A stretch of DNA of 64,000 nt from positions 178,487,138 through 178,551,137 of the forward strand of contig OY755038.1 of assembly GCA_963576565.1 (NCBI GenBank). The letters run 5' to 3'. The notes beneath the pieces are model-generated. The model was not told the DNA's origin and did not search any database. It saw only the letters and a program-made list of their open reading frames with translations. This document shows positions 19,815 through 30,665 of the stretch, piece after piece. The position numbers and the translations under genes were made by a program. The stretch comes from Aspidapion aeneum. Lineage: Eukaryota > Arthropoda > Insecta > Coleoptera > Brentidae. Within the stretch, counting starts at the first letter, position 1; every line of letters begins with the position of its first letter.

Positions 19815-21362
19815 AAATTGTTTCAACCATTGTTTTGCATATTATTCGATTGCCTTGCCAATCATATCTGCATTTATTTCCTTATAAATTCTTTACTACT
19901 AAACCGATTTTAATAAAATAAAAAATATCCTGGTGAGAATCGATTGCTTTTTTAAGATCATGATCAAAATATATCGCCATCTTAAAATTTAAGATAGCGG
20001 ACAGAATCATACTTGATTCTTCAAAATGGCGTGTTTTTTCTTAATTTCTAAACATGTTTTTGTTTTTATTTTAATTTATAGAAAAGCACTACTTTTCCCC
20101 CGCACAACGAGGTACATACAAATTTGTAAAATCGGTGTTGTGTTTCTCAAAAAATCTAGTTTTATTTTAGCCATTATTTTATACATTATACGATTGCATT
20201 GCCAATCCTGTCTGCCTTCATTTCCTTATAAACTTATTACTAGTCAACCGATCTTAGTGAAATCATTAAACCGTAGTGAGAATTGATTGTTCTTTAAAGA
20301 TTATAATGGAAATTTGCCGCCATCTTAAAAGTTAAGATGTCGGACAAAATCATACTTGACCTTTCAAAGAGGGATCTTATTTTCCGATAATATTTTTTTT
20401 TATATATATATAGAAAAACACTACTTTTCTCCCTCTTAAGAAGGTACAAAGCAATAAAATCGGTAAAGTGGTTCTCACAAAATCTACCATTTTTTTACAA
20501 ATTATACGGTTGCATTGCCAATCCTGTCAGCATTCGTTTCTTTATAAACTCATTATTACTGAACCGATTTTAGTCAAATAAAAAACATCATAGTGCAAAC
20601 TGATTGATCTTTAAAGATCAATTCTCAACCATGATATTTTTGTTTTACTAAAATCGGTTGAGTAATAACGAATTTATAAGGAAATTAATGCAGACAAGAT
20701 TGGCAATGCAATCGTATAAATCTGTAAAACAAAGGTTGAAAAAAAAAATAGTTTTTTTGGGAACCATCACACCGATTTTACTAATTTGTACCTTTTTGTG
20801 TGAAGAAAAGTAGCGATTTTCTATAAATTAAAAAAAAAAAACTAAACCGTTTTCGGAAAAGAAGAATAAACACGCCATTTTGAAGAATCAAGTATGATTC
20901 TGTCCACCATCTTAAATTTTAAGATGGCAATAAACTTTGATTATGATCCTTAAAAAGAATTCAATTCTTACCATGATGTTTTTTATTTCATTAAAACTGG
21001 TTCAGTAGTAATGAATTTATTAGGAAATAAATGCAGACATGATTGGCAAGGTAATCGTATAATATGCAAAACAATAATCGAAACAAAAATATTTTTTTTA
21101 GAACCACTAAACCTGTTTTGCTGAGTCGTACCTTGTTGTGCGTGGCAAGAATGCAGCTTTTTTACTAATTTAAAAAAAGAATGTAAACATGTTCGCAACA
21201 CAAGAATAAACAAGCATCTTTGAAGGATACATTTTAATTTCGTCCGTCATCTTGAATTTTGCGATGACGGACAAAAAAGTATATACAGTAACAAGTTTGA
21301 TTAACTCTGCCAAGTGCAGTGTGTCAAAAAAAAAATTGTCCGGTTTTTTTTGGCCCACCCGG
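19541..21362. mobile_element. Long fold-back element with GGGTGGGCC ends
   Basis: 1822 bp with inverted ends CGGGGTGGGCCAAAAAAAA and TTTTTTTTGGCCCACCCGG, each flanked by TA. Inside are about five ~300-bp diverged subunits, three forward (from ~19700, 20030 and 20390) and two reversed (~20630 and 20940). Each carries blocks such as TTGCCAATC.TGTCTGCATT, ACTGAACCGATTTTA and GCCATCTTAAAATTTAAGAT. No transposase is visible. Likely a composite, non-autonomous Tc1/mariner-type element. Confidence 0.82.
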
Positions 21363-21607
21363 TAAACAGGTTTAGCTTAAAATTATTTCGCTATACGCTT
21401 ACATACAACTATTTGTTTGCAGGTCGTGAGTTACGCTCTCCGGTTTTAACATTATACTTAATTTTATTATTATACAATTATATTTAACTTCCAAGTAAGA
21501 GCAAAATTTGTTTCTCGAGGAAATATAATTTTTAACCCTTTAGTAACAAGGCCTTTGTATGTACCTGCTCTAAAGTCCTATGGAAGTGCTGATATAAGAG
21601 TTTTATC

Positions 21608-22074
21608 TGTACGTGCAAGACAAATAATGATTAGTTAATTTTCCTAACTATTAATTATTCCGTTGCACTGAGCCATACAGGTTGTCACGTGACACCGCAA
21701 AGTGCGCGGATAGACAGTGCGCAACCCACCGGCGCGATGACGAGAGAGAGATCATCGTAGCCTCCATATTGAAACCGGCGTGTTTACTCGGTTTTTCCAA
21801 AACTACAATTCAATCAATTACAATTAGTGCCAATCAATTCTAAAATCATTCCAATCCGTTACCTCAACTCCTCACAGTGATTTCGATCAACTCAAGAACT
21901 CTGGTAGAAGCCTGGGCGCCCAGTGAATGGAATTTGTACCGCCGAGAAAAAACCAAGGTAGGTGTCAATCGACATTTTGTATGGTTCTCGCGTTATTTTC
22001 CATTTTTATCCTTAATGCGTAAAAGTTTAACCAGTGCCTAAAGCTATCGAACGGGTGTATGTCTTGCGCATACA
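21608..22074 (+). repeat. BEL-2 5' LTR
   Basis: 467 bp starting TGTACG and ending ATACA (TGTA/TACA ends). It differs from the 3' LTR at one site that I can see (GTGCGCGGATAG versus GTGCGCGTATAG). A strong splice-donor match, CCAAGGTAGGTGTC, lies near 21952-21965. Confidence 0.95.
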
Positions 22075-22080
22075 TTTTTA

Positions 22081-22095
22081 TGGTCCTTCTATCCA
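22081..22095 (+). promoter_or_regulatory. Probable BEL-2 tRNA primer binding site
   Basis: TGGTCCTTCTATCC lies six bases after the 5' LTR. The first nine bases complement an animal tRNA-Tyr 3' end (GAAGGACCA); the rest does not fit well. The comparison is from memory. Confidence 0.55.
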
Positions 22096-22404
22096 AATTC
22101 AAAAAAATACAACAAAAATCAAAATTCATTTTTCTTAAACCAAAAATCTAAAAATTTTAAGACGCCATTAAGGACCAACCCAAAAGGGGCAGGCTTTATC
22201 AGTGACGAAGCGACACGCCTTTCCAAACACATGTTTAAAAATTTTATCGATTTCTGCAGTTGAAATTTAAAGGTCGCGGTCGACAAAAACAACTGTTTTT
22301 TGTTTACCTACGAACGAAGGTACAAAATAAAATAAAATAATAAGAAATTCTGAAAAACGTTTTAGTGTTCAGTGATAATATTTATTACTAATTAATCAAT
22401 TAAA

Positions 22405-23376
22405 ATGACTAAAACCGGCCTGGATAAGGCAGTGCAAAAACGTACAGTTTATGTTACGAGGATTACCGAGACATACACTGCAGCCATAAAGGCCCAGACT
22501 GATTCAAATGTAAAATCTATTTTCAAAACAAGGTATGAGAACTTGGAAGAATTTTATGATGAGTTTAAAAAACTGCACAATGACGTTATTAGCCTAGTGG
22601 AGAACGATAACGAATATAAAGTGCAAGACAAGGTGCGAGAAGATACAGACAATTTTTATTTTCAAACTAAAAGTATTTTCAATCAACTTTTTCCAGAACA
22701 AAATATTTTACAAGGCAATTTTGTATCTCTTCAAAATCAAACAAACAGTCATGAATACAAGGATCTATTAAAATTAGATGTTCCTTGTTACGATGGCACT
22801 TTATTAAAGTGGGTTACTTTTTATGATATGTTTTGCTCATTAGTGCATAACACTAATATGCCTCCAGTAAGGAAATTTACACATTTAATTTCATATTTAA
22901 GAGGTGAACCACTCAGTTTAATAAAACACTTGCCTATTAATGATAATAATTACAATATTGCTTTTCAAACACTAGTAGATCGATACCAAAACAAAAGACT
23001 TTTGGCAACAAGCTACTGGAACACCGTAAATAGTACGGTTCCCTTAAAAAATAATTGCTCTTCCAAGGATCTTAGAACTTTACTCGATAGTTTTAATGAA
23101 AATATCTCTGCTTTAGAGTTATTAGGTTTTCCAACTCAACATTGGGATTTCATACTTTTCAACATGCTTCTTTCGCGTTTAACTACCTCAATACGAACTT
23201 CTTTTGAGATAGAATATAGTAAAATGGAGCTTCCTACCTACGAAAACCTTACAGAGTTCCTCAAAAATCATTGTAGGGCCTTAGAATCAGTTCAACTCAT
23301 GCAAAATATTTCTTATTCAACTATGCAATCAGACAATTTACAAAATTCAAATCCAAAACCACCTAAGCGACAATGA
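22405..23376 (+). CDS. BEL-2 Gag (truncated)
   Basis: 323 residues beginning MTKTGLDKAVQKRTVYVTR, clearly related to the start of BEL-1 Gag. It has the same N-terminal helical region (ITETY.AAIKA, FYDEFKKLHNDVI) and a DUF1759-type capsid (VPCYDGTLLKWVTFYDMF, YLRGEPLSLIKHL, LVDRYQNKRLLA). It stops at TGA 23374-23376 after KPPKRQ, before any zinc knuckle. BEL-1 has about 100 more residues here with three Cys/His knuckles. Without them the protein should package RNA poorly or not at all. It could act only in trans or as a Gag-only product. Confidence 0.9.
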   Translation: MTKTGLDKAVQKRTVYVTRITETYTAAIKAQTDSNVKSIFKTRYENLEEFYDEFKKLHNDVISLVENDNEYKVQDKVREDTDNFYFQTKSIFNQLFPEQNILQGNFVSLQNQTNSHEYKDLLKLDVPCYDGTLLKWVTFYDMFCSLVHNTNMPPVRKFTHLISYLRGEPLSLIKHLPINDNNYNIAFQTLVDRYQNKRLLATSYWNTVNSTVPLKNNCSSKDLRTLLDSFNENISALELLGFPTQHWDFILFNMLLSRLTTSIRTSFEIEYSKMELPTYENLTEFLKNHCRALESVQLMQNISYSTMQSDNLQNSNPKPPKRQ

Positions 23377-26300
23377 TTACATTAATTGTGGGTGCACCTC
23401 ACTCACTACTCAAAAACCTCAAAGTACTATTTTACTTTCTACAACAAAAGTAGACATCCTAGATAGTCGTGGATACTATCAAACTATACGGGTTGTCCTC
23501 GACAATGCGTCAGAGGCCAATTTTATTTCTGAAAATTGTCTTAATCGCCTAGGATTATCTAGAAAAAAATTCATAGTTCCCATACGAGGCATCAATCAAT
23601 CTACTTCAACCACCAATGGCATAACAAATTGCACAATTAAGCCTGTTGGCCGAAATAATCCAACGCTTTCTCTTGATGTCTATGTTTTGCCAAAGGTAAG
23701 TGCAAATTTGCCATCTTTTCAAGTTAATCCTCACAATTGGCATCATATCTCTAATTTAAATTTAGGAGATAATACTTTCAATATTCCCGCACCTGTAGAC
23801 ATGCTTTTAGGAGCACATGTTTATTCTCAAATAATTCAACCTAACATTATTCCTGGAGAACCGGGGCAGCCAATAGCACTTGAAAACTTGTTCGGCTGGG
23901 TGCTCCTGGGAAATACGGAAATATCAAATCAACCTACATACAATTCAACTTCATATTCATGTCACTTTACTTCTTTACAAAATAATTCACTAGATCAAAC
24001 GATGATCAAGTTTTGGGAAGTTGAGTCTCTCCCAACAAAGAAGTTCCTCTCTCCTGATGAGGAAAAATGTGAATCATTTTATCAAAAAACTGTCACGAGA
24101 GATAGTTCGGGACGTTTTCAAGTTTCATTGCCATTTCGTCACTCTAGACCTATTTTAGGAGATACCTACTCACATGCTTACAAATGTTTTTTATCTCTTG
24201 AGTCTAGACTGATAAAAAATCCCGAACTATATTCACAGTATTCCGAATTTATGAATAACTACTTAAAAAACGATCATATGAGTTTAATTCGAGAATCAGA
24301 ATCAAAAAATCAATTCATAAATTATTTACCCCACCACTGCGTTGTACGCCCCGATAAATCAAGTTCACGCGTTCGAGTAGTTTTTAATGGCTCGGCAACA
24401 GCGGGTTCAAAGGGTATATCCCTTAATTCTACCCTTCTCCCAGGGCCCAAATTACAAACTGACATCAACTCAATTCTGTTAAAATTCCGATTTCATGAAA
24501 TAATCATGCTCTCGGATATTACACAAATGTTTTTACAAATAAAATTAGCTCCGGAAGATCGTGATTATCAACGTCTTCTGTGGCGTTTCACTTCAAGCGA
24601 TCCTATTCAAGAATACAGACTTAATACTGTCACGTTTGGTATCACATCTAGTCCTTTTTTGGCCATCAGAACTATTCAAGAGTTAGCCAAAATCCAAAAA
24701 AAAAACTACCCAGAAGCTTCTAGAGTGCTCCTAGAAGACATTTTTGTCGATGATATCTGCGCAGGCGCAAACTCTATAGAGTCGGCTCTAGCTCTACAGC
24801 GAGATTTAATCGCTCTTCTAAAATCAGGCTGTTTTGAGCTTAAAAAATGGGCTAGTAATCACCCAAAACTACTATCCTCTCTATCACCAGACGAATGCCA
24901 AATTCCCTTTTCTTTTGACAAGGAAAATCCTATATCCATAAAGGTTCTTGGACTCCAGTGGGACCCAAAATCAGACAATATGTTTTTCTCTTGTCAGCCA
25001 TCGGAAAAACGATGCACAAAAAGAAATATTCTAAGCGCTATTGCTTCTATTTTTGATCCTTTAGGGATGCTTTCTCCCATTTCATTTTTTGCAAAATGTC
25101 TTATGCAAAAATTATGGATTTCCAAGATAGGATGGGACGATCCCGTGGACAAATCTATTCTTCAGCATTGGACACAATTTCAAAATGAACTTAAGTGCTT
25201 ATCAGATATTAAATTTCCTAGGCACATTTTTTCTAAAGATATAATATCTTGTCAACTGCATGCTTTTTCGGACGCATCAGAATTAGGCTACGCAGCTTGC
25301 GTTTATTTACGTATCGAGCTGTCAGATCAAAGCATAAAAACTTCCTTAATTATGGGCAAATCAAGGGTCAGTCCCTTAAAAACTATTAGTCTCCCGAGAC
25401 TAGAACTTTTAGGTACTGTTCTTCTTACTGAACTTCTTAGTTTTGTTATAAAAACTTATTCCCCTTTAATTTCAATAGATAAAACTTACGCTTATACAGA
25501 TTCTCAAGTCGTCCTCTTTTGGCTTTGTAGCTCACCTCATAGATGGCGCTCTTTTGTTGCCAACAGAGTTAGCCAAGTACAAGAAAAACTCTCTAATGTT
25601 AACTGGTATCATGTAAAATCACAAGAAAACCCTGCGGATGTCGCCAGTCGTGGCACAACTCCTTCTAATTTTATAAACCACCCCTTGTGGTTTACAGGGC
25701 CTTCCTGGCTTAGTCAACCATGTACTACATGGAACTTAAAAAATCCCGCATTACTCCAAAACTCAGAAACCGATTTTCAGCAAATTTTAAATGAAGAAAA
25801 GCCTGAAAAAATAACACTTACTACAAACATCGATTATCATATTCTAGACTTCCTTGTAAATAAATATTCATCCCTTTTTCACATTCAAAAATTAATTTGT
25901 CAGATTCGACGAATATTTTATAATTTTAAAAACAAAAAGGAACCACTTACAGGTCCTATTTCTGTTTTTGAAATTCAGTATGCTTTAACACTCTTGGTTC
26001 GAAGAAGCCAAGAATTACATTTCTCTGACCTCCTAAAACAACTAAAAAACAACGAACTTTTACCCAAGGCTTTTCGAAAAATTGCACCCTTTTTGGACAC
26101 TACCGGACTGATAAGGGTAGGTGGTCGTCTTAGGCATACGAATTCTATACCTTTTGATGCAAAACATCCTCTATTGCTTCCCAGATCAGGCAGGTTGTCT
26201 GACCTTATCATTAAACATATTCATAAGGTAAATAGCCATCCAGGGCTAAATACAGTTCAGTACTTACTAAGACAACAATTCTGGATCTTAGCATCCCGCA

Positions 26301-27295
26301 GAGCTATTCAGTCAGTTTTATCTCGATGCATAAGATGTTATCGCCTTAGACCAAAGGCTTACATCCCTTATCAAGGTGACTTACCTTATTTTAGAATTTC
26401 ACAACTAAAGTGCTTTTCTCATGCAACTTTGGACTATGCTGGTCCTATAAAACTTTCACCAGGTCGTTGGTACCGGGGTACCAAAGAATTAAAAGCCTAT
26501 ATCTGCATTTTCGTGTGCGCAAGTACGCGCGCTATCCACACAGAAGTTGCGTCAGACCTTACTTCTGAATGCTTTATAGCCGCATTCAGAAGGTTTGTAG
26601 CTAGAGGGGGTCGTTGTAATTTTTTATACAGCGACAGAGGCTCCAATTTTCAAGGAGCAAACTCTGAGCTTAAAAAGCTCTTCGAAGCTTCCTCTGAACA
26701 TCTTCAGATCAAATGGCATTTTTTTCCTAGTGCTAGTCCTCATTTCAATGGCTTATCAGAGGCTGGTGTTAAATCAGTAAAAACACATCTTTACCGAGTG
26801 ATCGGAAATCAGAAGCTTACATACGAAGAACTAAATACTTTGCTTGTGCAGATCGAGGCATTGCTAAATAGTCGCCCAATCTCTGCGCAATCATCCGATC
26901 CCAATGATTTTTGTCCACTCACTCCCGGACATTTCCTTACCATGGAACCTTTAAACTCTGTCCCAGACCCAGACTTATCACAATTAAAACTAAACACTCT
27001 TTCTCGGTGGCAACTTGTTCAGCGATTGAACACTGATTTTTGGTCCCGATGGAAAGAGGAGTACCTACATACTCTACAGCAGAGGTCCAAGTGGACAGAA
27101 AAACCTACTAAAGTCGAGTTAAATACTTTAGTAGTCATAAAAAATGAAAACAAACCACCCTTGCAGTGGTCTTTAGGCAGGATTGTAGAATTGCATCCTG
27201 GTTCAGATGGACATGTTAGAGTTGTCACGATTAGGACTCAACAAGGGCTATTTAAACGTCCAATTGTTAAATTGTGCCCTTTGCCTTTTAACTGA
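23372..27295 (+). CDS. BEL-2 Pol
   Basis: The frame opens before 23372, +1 relative to Gag, and has no good ATG. It starts with the tail of a Cys-rich segment (INCGC), then DUF1758-type protease with VVLDNASEANFISENC, where D-N-A replaces the D-S-G of BEL-1. RT follows, with IFVDDICAGA near 24745. RNase H has AFSDASELGYA near 25265. The integrase zinc finger lies at ~26215-26340, with D,D,E in LDYAGPI, YSDRGSNF and GLSEAGVKS (~26431, 26630, 26755). It ends with a DUF5641-like WSLGRIVELHPG. From the protease on, the frame is intact for about 1300 codons. Confidence 0.92.
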   Translation, partial: NDYINCGCTSLTTQKPQSTILLSTTKVDILDSRGYYQTIRVVLDNASEANFISENCLNRLGLSRKKFIVPIRGINQSTSTTNGITNCTIKPVGRNNPTLSLDVYVLPKVSANLPSFQVNPHNWHHISNLNLGDNTFNIPAPVDMLLGAHVYSQIIQPNIIPGEPGQPIALENLFGWVLLGNTEISNQPTYNSTSYSCHFTSLQNNSLDQTMIKFWEVESLPTKKFLSPDEEKCESFYQKTVTRDSSGRFQVSLPFRHSRPILGDTYSHAYKCFLSLESRLIKNPELYSQYSEFMNNYLKNDHMSLIRESESKNQFINYLPHHCVVRPDKSSSRVRVVFNGSATAGSKGISLNSTLLPGPKLQTDINSILLKFRFHEIIMLSDITQMFLQIKLAPEDRDYQRLLWRFTSSDPIQEYRLNTVTFGITSSPFLAIRTIQELAKIQKKNYPEASRVLLEDIFVDDICAGANSIESALALQRDLIALLKSGCFELKKWASNHPKLLSSLSPDECQIPFSFDKENPISIKVLGLQWDPKSDNMFFSCQPSEKRCTKRNILSAIASIFDPLGMLSPISFFAKCLMQKLWISKIGWDDPVDKSILQHWTQFQNELKCLSDIKFPRHIFSKDIISCQLHAFSDASELGYAACVYLRIELSDQSIKTSLIMGKSRVSPLKTISLPRLELLGTVLLTELLSFVIKTYSPLISIDKTYAYTDSQVVLFWLCSSPHRWRSFVANRVSQVQEKLSNVNWYHVKSQENPADVASRGTTPSNFINHPLWFTGPSWLSQPCTTWNLKNPALLQNSETDFQQILNEEKPEKITLTTNIDYHILDFLVNKYSSLFHIQKLICQIRRIFYNFKNKKEPLTGPISVFEIQYALTLLVRRSQELHFSDLLKQLKNNELLPKAFRKIAPFLDTTGLIRVGGRLRHTNSIPFDAKHPLLLPRSGRLSDLIIKHIHKVNSHPGLNTVQYLLRQQFWILASRRAIQSVLSRCIRCYRLRPKAYIPYQGDLPYFRISQLKCFSHATLDYAGPIKLSPGRWYRGTKELKAYICIFVCASTRAIHTEVASDLTSECFIAAFRRFVARGGRCNFLYSDRGSNFQGANSELKKLFEASSEHLQIKWHFFPSASPHFNGLSEAGVKSVKTHLYRVIGNQKLTYEELNTLLVQIEALLNSRPISAQSSDPNDFCPLTPGHFLTMEPLNSVPDPDLSQLKLNTLSRWQLVQRLNTDFWSRWKEEYLHTLQQRSKWTEKPTKVELNTLVVIKNENKPPLQWSLGRIVELHPGSDGHVRVVTIRTQQGLFKRPIVKLCPLPFN

Positions 27296-27524
27296 ACACT
27301 CAAGCAATGTTCATTCTATGTCAGTGTCGTCATAGAATTATTCTTTTTTTAAAATTTTATTCCTTTTCGGGAAATATTTTTTTTGTTTTATCGCGGCAAA
27401 AAATAGAATAACATTTTGTCGCAATTTTTTAATTTTTTTTTGGAAATAATAATTGTTATTCCCTAGTTATAATACATATTATTTTTCCTGGTTCTAAAAT
27501 AGTATTTTAGGGCGGCCGGGAAAA

Positions 27525-27991
27525 TGTACGTGCAAGACAAATAATGATTAGTTAATTTTCCTAACTATTAATTATTCCGTTGCACTGAGCCATACAGGTT
27601 GTCACGTGACACCGCAAAGTGCGCGTATAGACAGTGCGCAACCCACCGGCGCGATGACGAGAGAGAGATCATCGTAGCCTCCATATTGAAACCGGCGTGT
27701 TTACTCGGTTTTTCCAAAACTACAATTCAATCAATTACAATTAGTGCCAATCAATTCTAAAATCATTCCAATCCGTTACCTCAACTCCTCACAGTGATTT
27801 CGATCAACTCAAGAACTCTGGTAGAAGCCTGGGCGCCCAGTGAATGGAATTTGTACCGCCGAGAAAAAACCAAGGTAGGTGTCAATCGACATTTTGTATG
27901 GTTCTCGCGTTATTTTCCATTTTTATCCTTAATGCGTAAAAGTTTAACCAGTGCCTAAAGCTATCGAACGGGTGTATGTCTTGCGCATACA
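27525..27991 (+). repeat. BEL-2 3' LTR
   Basis: 467-bp copy of the 5' LTR with a single visible substitution. It is preceded by the purine-rich GGGCGGCCGGGAAAA and followed by the TTATC target duplication. Confidence 0.95.
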
Positions 27992-27996
27992 TTATC

Positions 27997-30066
27997 TACA
28001 GACTTTTTCCGTACATTTTTACCAACCAACGTAAGAGTTTTTCAAATAGATTACAGTATTTTCAGATATAACGCAACAATAACATAAATAATGCATTTAT
28101 CACAGCGTCTGTATTATAAAGACCTTAGGTTATTAATGGGTAATAAAACAATGAAACCCAATGATTTTTTTACGTTTCTTGTTCAAATGCTCTCCTTTAG
28201 ATTCTCGCGTTTAAGGAAAGAGAACGAATAACCGGACGAACCATCGCTAATTATAATTGGCTTTATTGTTTCATAAAATTACAAACGATCAAAACCGTAA
28301 AAATTGTTTTGGTGAAGCAGAAAAACAACTATTTTTTATGTCTATCTGTTAAAACTAGAAGTCAAATATATTATATTTTAATTAATAACTTTCCAATATT
28401 GAAGTATACATGTTAATAGGACCTCTCCTTAGCATATTTTCTGAGTATCGGACCCTGTAATAAAATCTTTTGGCCTTGGTTTCACTTTAGTGTTAAAAAC
28501 AACGGATAGCCTAAGATTAGCGCCGAATCTCCATTTAAATTAATGGTTCGTCTAGCAAGATAACTTCTTAATCATGATAAATGAAGCCTAGATGATTTTC
28601 CCGAAACTCTCTTGAGTAGCCGGAAAGTAAGTGTTGGTTGAGTTTCTCCAAATTTCGTCGCACAGTAATCTGGTTTTCCCGAAAAGCGATGGTCAGATTC
28701 GAAATTCTCATATCATTTTTAAAATCTGTTAAAATGAAAATTATAATTATAAAAAGTAAATTTGTAAGTTTATTGTTCAAATGGTTATCAAGGTATAGTC
28801 TAAATATTGTACGTATAAAAGGTTGACTGCCAGCCTTTTTTTTCTTACATTTTCAGAGTCATTTGGGTACCAACATTGTAGTGAGTTTAAATGATAAATC
28901 TGGAGAATGAGACACCGGAGGTCACCAAAGGTGTAAGACCATATAATATTACGTATATACGTAAGACCACCGAAAGTTTAAGGGAAAAATTTATTTTGCC
29001 GTCAATTTCTGCACAAGTGGATTGCATAGTCTCTCCCAAGCACCCTATCTTCCCCTTACGACCGCCAGCGTCGGTGGAATGAGGACAAAGCCTGTTGCTT
29101 ATTATAACTATAGAAAAAATAGCTATACTAGCTGAGCTATAGTTTTTCTGTGGTACCGGGCGTAGAAAACAAAACACTTGCCAAACATACGTAGACTGGT
29201 GGAACGGAAAAAAATTAAAATCCACCATTTTATCACAGATGGAGCAAGGCCACCTTTGACAGGCACGATTTCAAAAACGGCGGCATTGATCTAAGCCGGT
29301 ACCTGCAAAAAGAAGATCTGTCGACGACGTGAGAGGAGCGTGGCGCACTGTGGGGTATTGGGACTTAAAACCGGGTCAATAATATTTTAAAGGTTTTTTG
29401 CATTCTGCAAGATGAATAAATACATGAAATGTATAATAAATTTTTATTATATATGTTATTGTGTAGATTATGTGCATTTAGTTTATACAAAATATGCAAA
29501 AAAAAATTTTGGGGGTTTTTGGACGAAAAATTTAATTTTTTTAAAAATTTTTTTGAGATGTATTGTGGAGGGCGCTCTCTGCGTTAATCTAATTACACTA
29601 AAAGATATGCAACTTTTTTTTATTTCGTATTGGATTTACATATATGTTTTTAAAAAAGTGTGTTGAGATTCTTGAGGTTATTACTTTTATACTAGGAATT
29701 AAAACTTTTATTAAATATATAATTTTATTTTATAAACAATTATTTTATTTTACTGCTTTGTTTAAGCTTTTCCCAACAGTTAACTAGTTTTAATCCAAGG
29801 AAAGTCAAATTAACATTTTTATTCGAAGACAAATTTAAAACATACTAAGTATCTACATTAGATTATTAACTTATTGAGGTTTCAAGTAAAATTTTACTCG
29901 AAAATTTTTTGGGAATCGGTTTGATGGTTTAAGAGCTATCGTAGTAATGAGACACATAAACAAACAAACGAACAAACAGATGTAGTGACCCGAAACACAT
30001 ACAGATAGACAGAACGATAAAATCTGGATGAGAAACACCTAATAAAATATTATTTTGCTTATATAA
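27997..30066. other. Non-coding, AT-rich interval
   Basis: No supported gene. The first part is the pre-insertion continuation of 21363-21607. Short ORFs at 28887-29228 and 29412-29666 show no motif or homology I recognise. A run of ACAAACAAACGAACAAACA lies near 29958. Confidence 0.5.
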
Positions 30067-30665
30067 TATTTTTATATCATTTTTCGCTCGCAGGTATACT
30101 ATAAGTAGTGTGGGCTATGGTGATCATGTCAAAAATTAGACAAAAAAGGTTGCTCCGATTTCGAAAAAATTGTGTGTTTCAGATGATTTTAAAACTTTTT
30201 TGTCGCGCCGTTTGTCAGTCTGCATGTCTGTGTATTTCTGTCTGTAACGACCAACACGCATAACTCAAAAACTGATAGTCCGATTTTAATAAAATTTCGT
30301 ACCTAGCTTGGGTTTGGGTTCTAGATGGTCCCTTTTAAAAATTAATAAAATCCATTGGACATAAAAAAATGGGTGATGGTTGATTTCAAAATTTATGGTT
30401 TTGCAAAAAGTAAGACTTGTATGTACTATATTAAAATACTATTCATGAAGATAAAACAAGTTCATTAAGGTCTGTTTTATTCAGTAATGTTACACTGGAG
30501 GGTTATTTTTTATTTAAAATGAGTAAAAATTACTTCATGTTTCAAAAAATTTGGTACAGCAGATTCCGCGAACTTGGCGGCACACTGCCATGCCCCCAGA
30601 TACACTTATCGTGTGAGCTTAGCTGTCCATAAATTGGCAGAGTATTTTACAATTTGTTACTACAA
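30067..30665 (-). repeat. Dispersed repeat, reverse copy of 50430-51170
   Basis: Shares, in opposite orientation, the blocks AACGACCAACACGCATAACT, CAGATGATTTTAAAACTTTT, GGTTGCTCCGATTTCGAAAA, GTGTGAGCTTAG and ATTGGCAGAGTATTTT with 50430-51170. This copy has GT/TCTG-rich degenerate sequence where the other has a GACA microsatellite. The family is not identified. Confidence 0.7.

Larger units (their letters stand above)
21608..27991 (+). mobile_element. Second BEL/Pao retrotransposon (BEL-2), defective
   Basis: 6384 bp, LTRs 21608-22074 and 27525-27991, flanked by the 5-bp duplication TTATC (21603-21607 and 27992-27996). Gag and Pol are in different frames, and the zinc-knuckle region is missing. 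It belongs to the same superfamily as BEL-1 but is clearly a different family: the LTRs share no obvious sequence. Confidence 0.94.

Noticed and set aside
28887..29228. 113-codon minus-strand ORF
   Set aside because: No recognisable motif, and an overlapping plus-strand ORF is equally unsupported.
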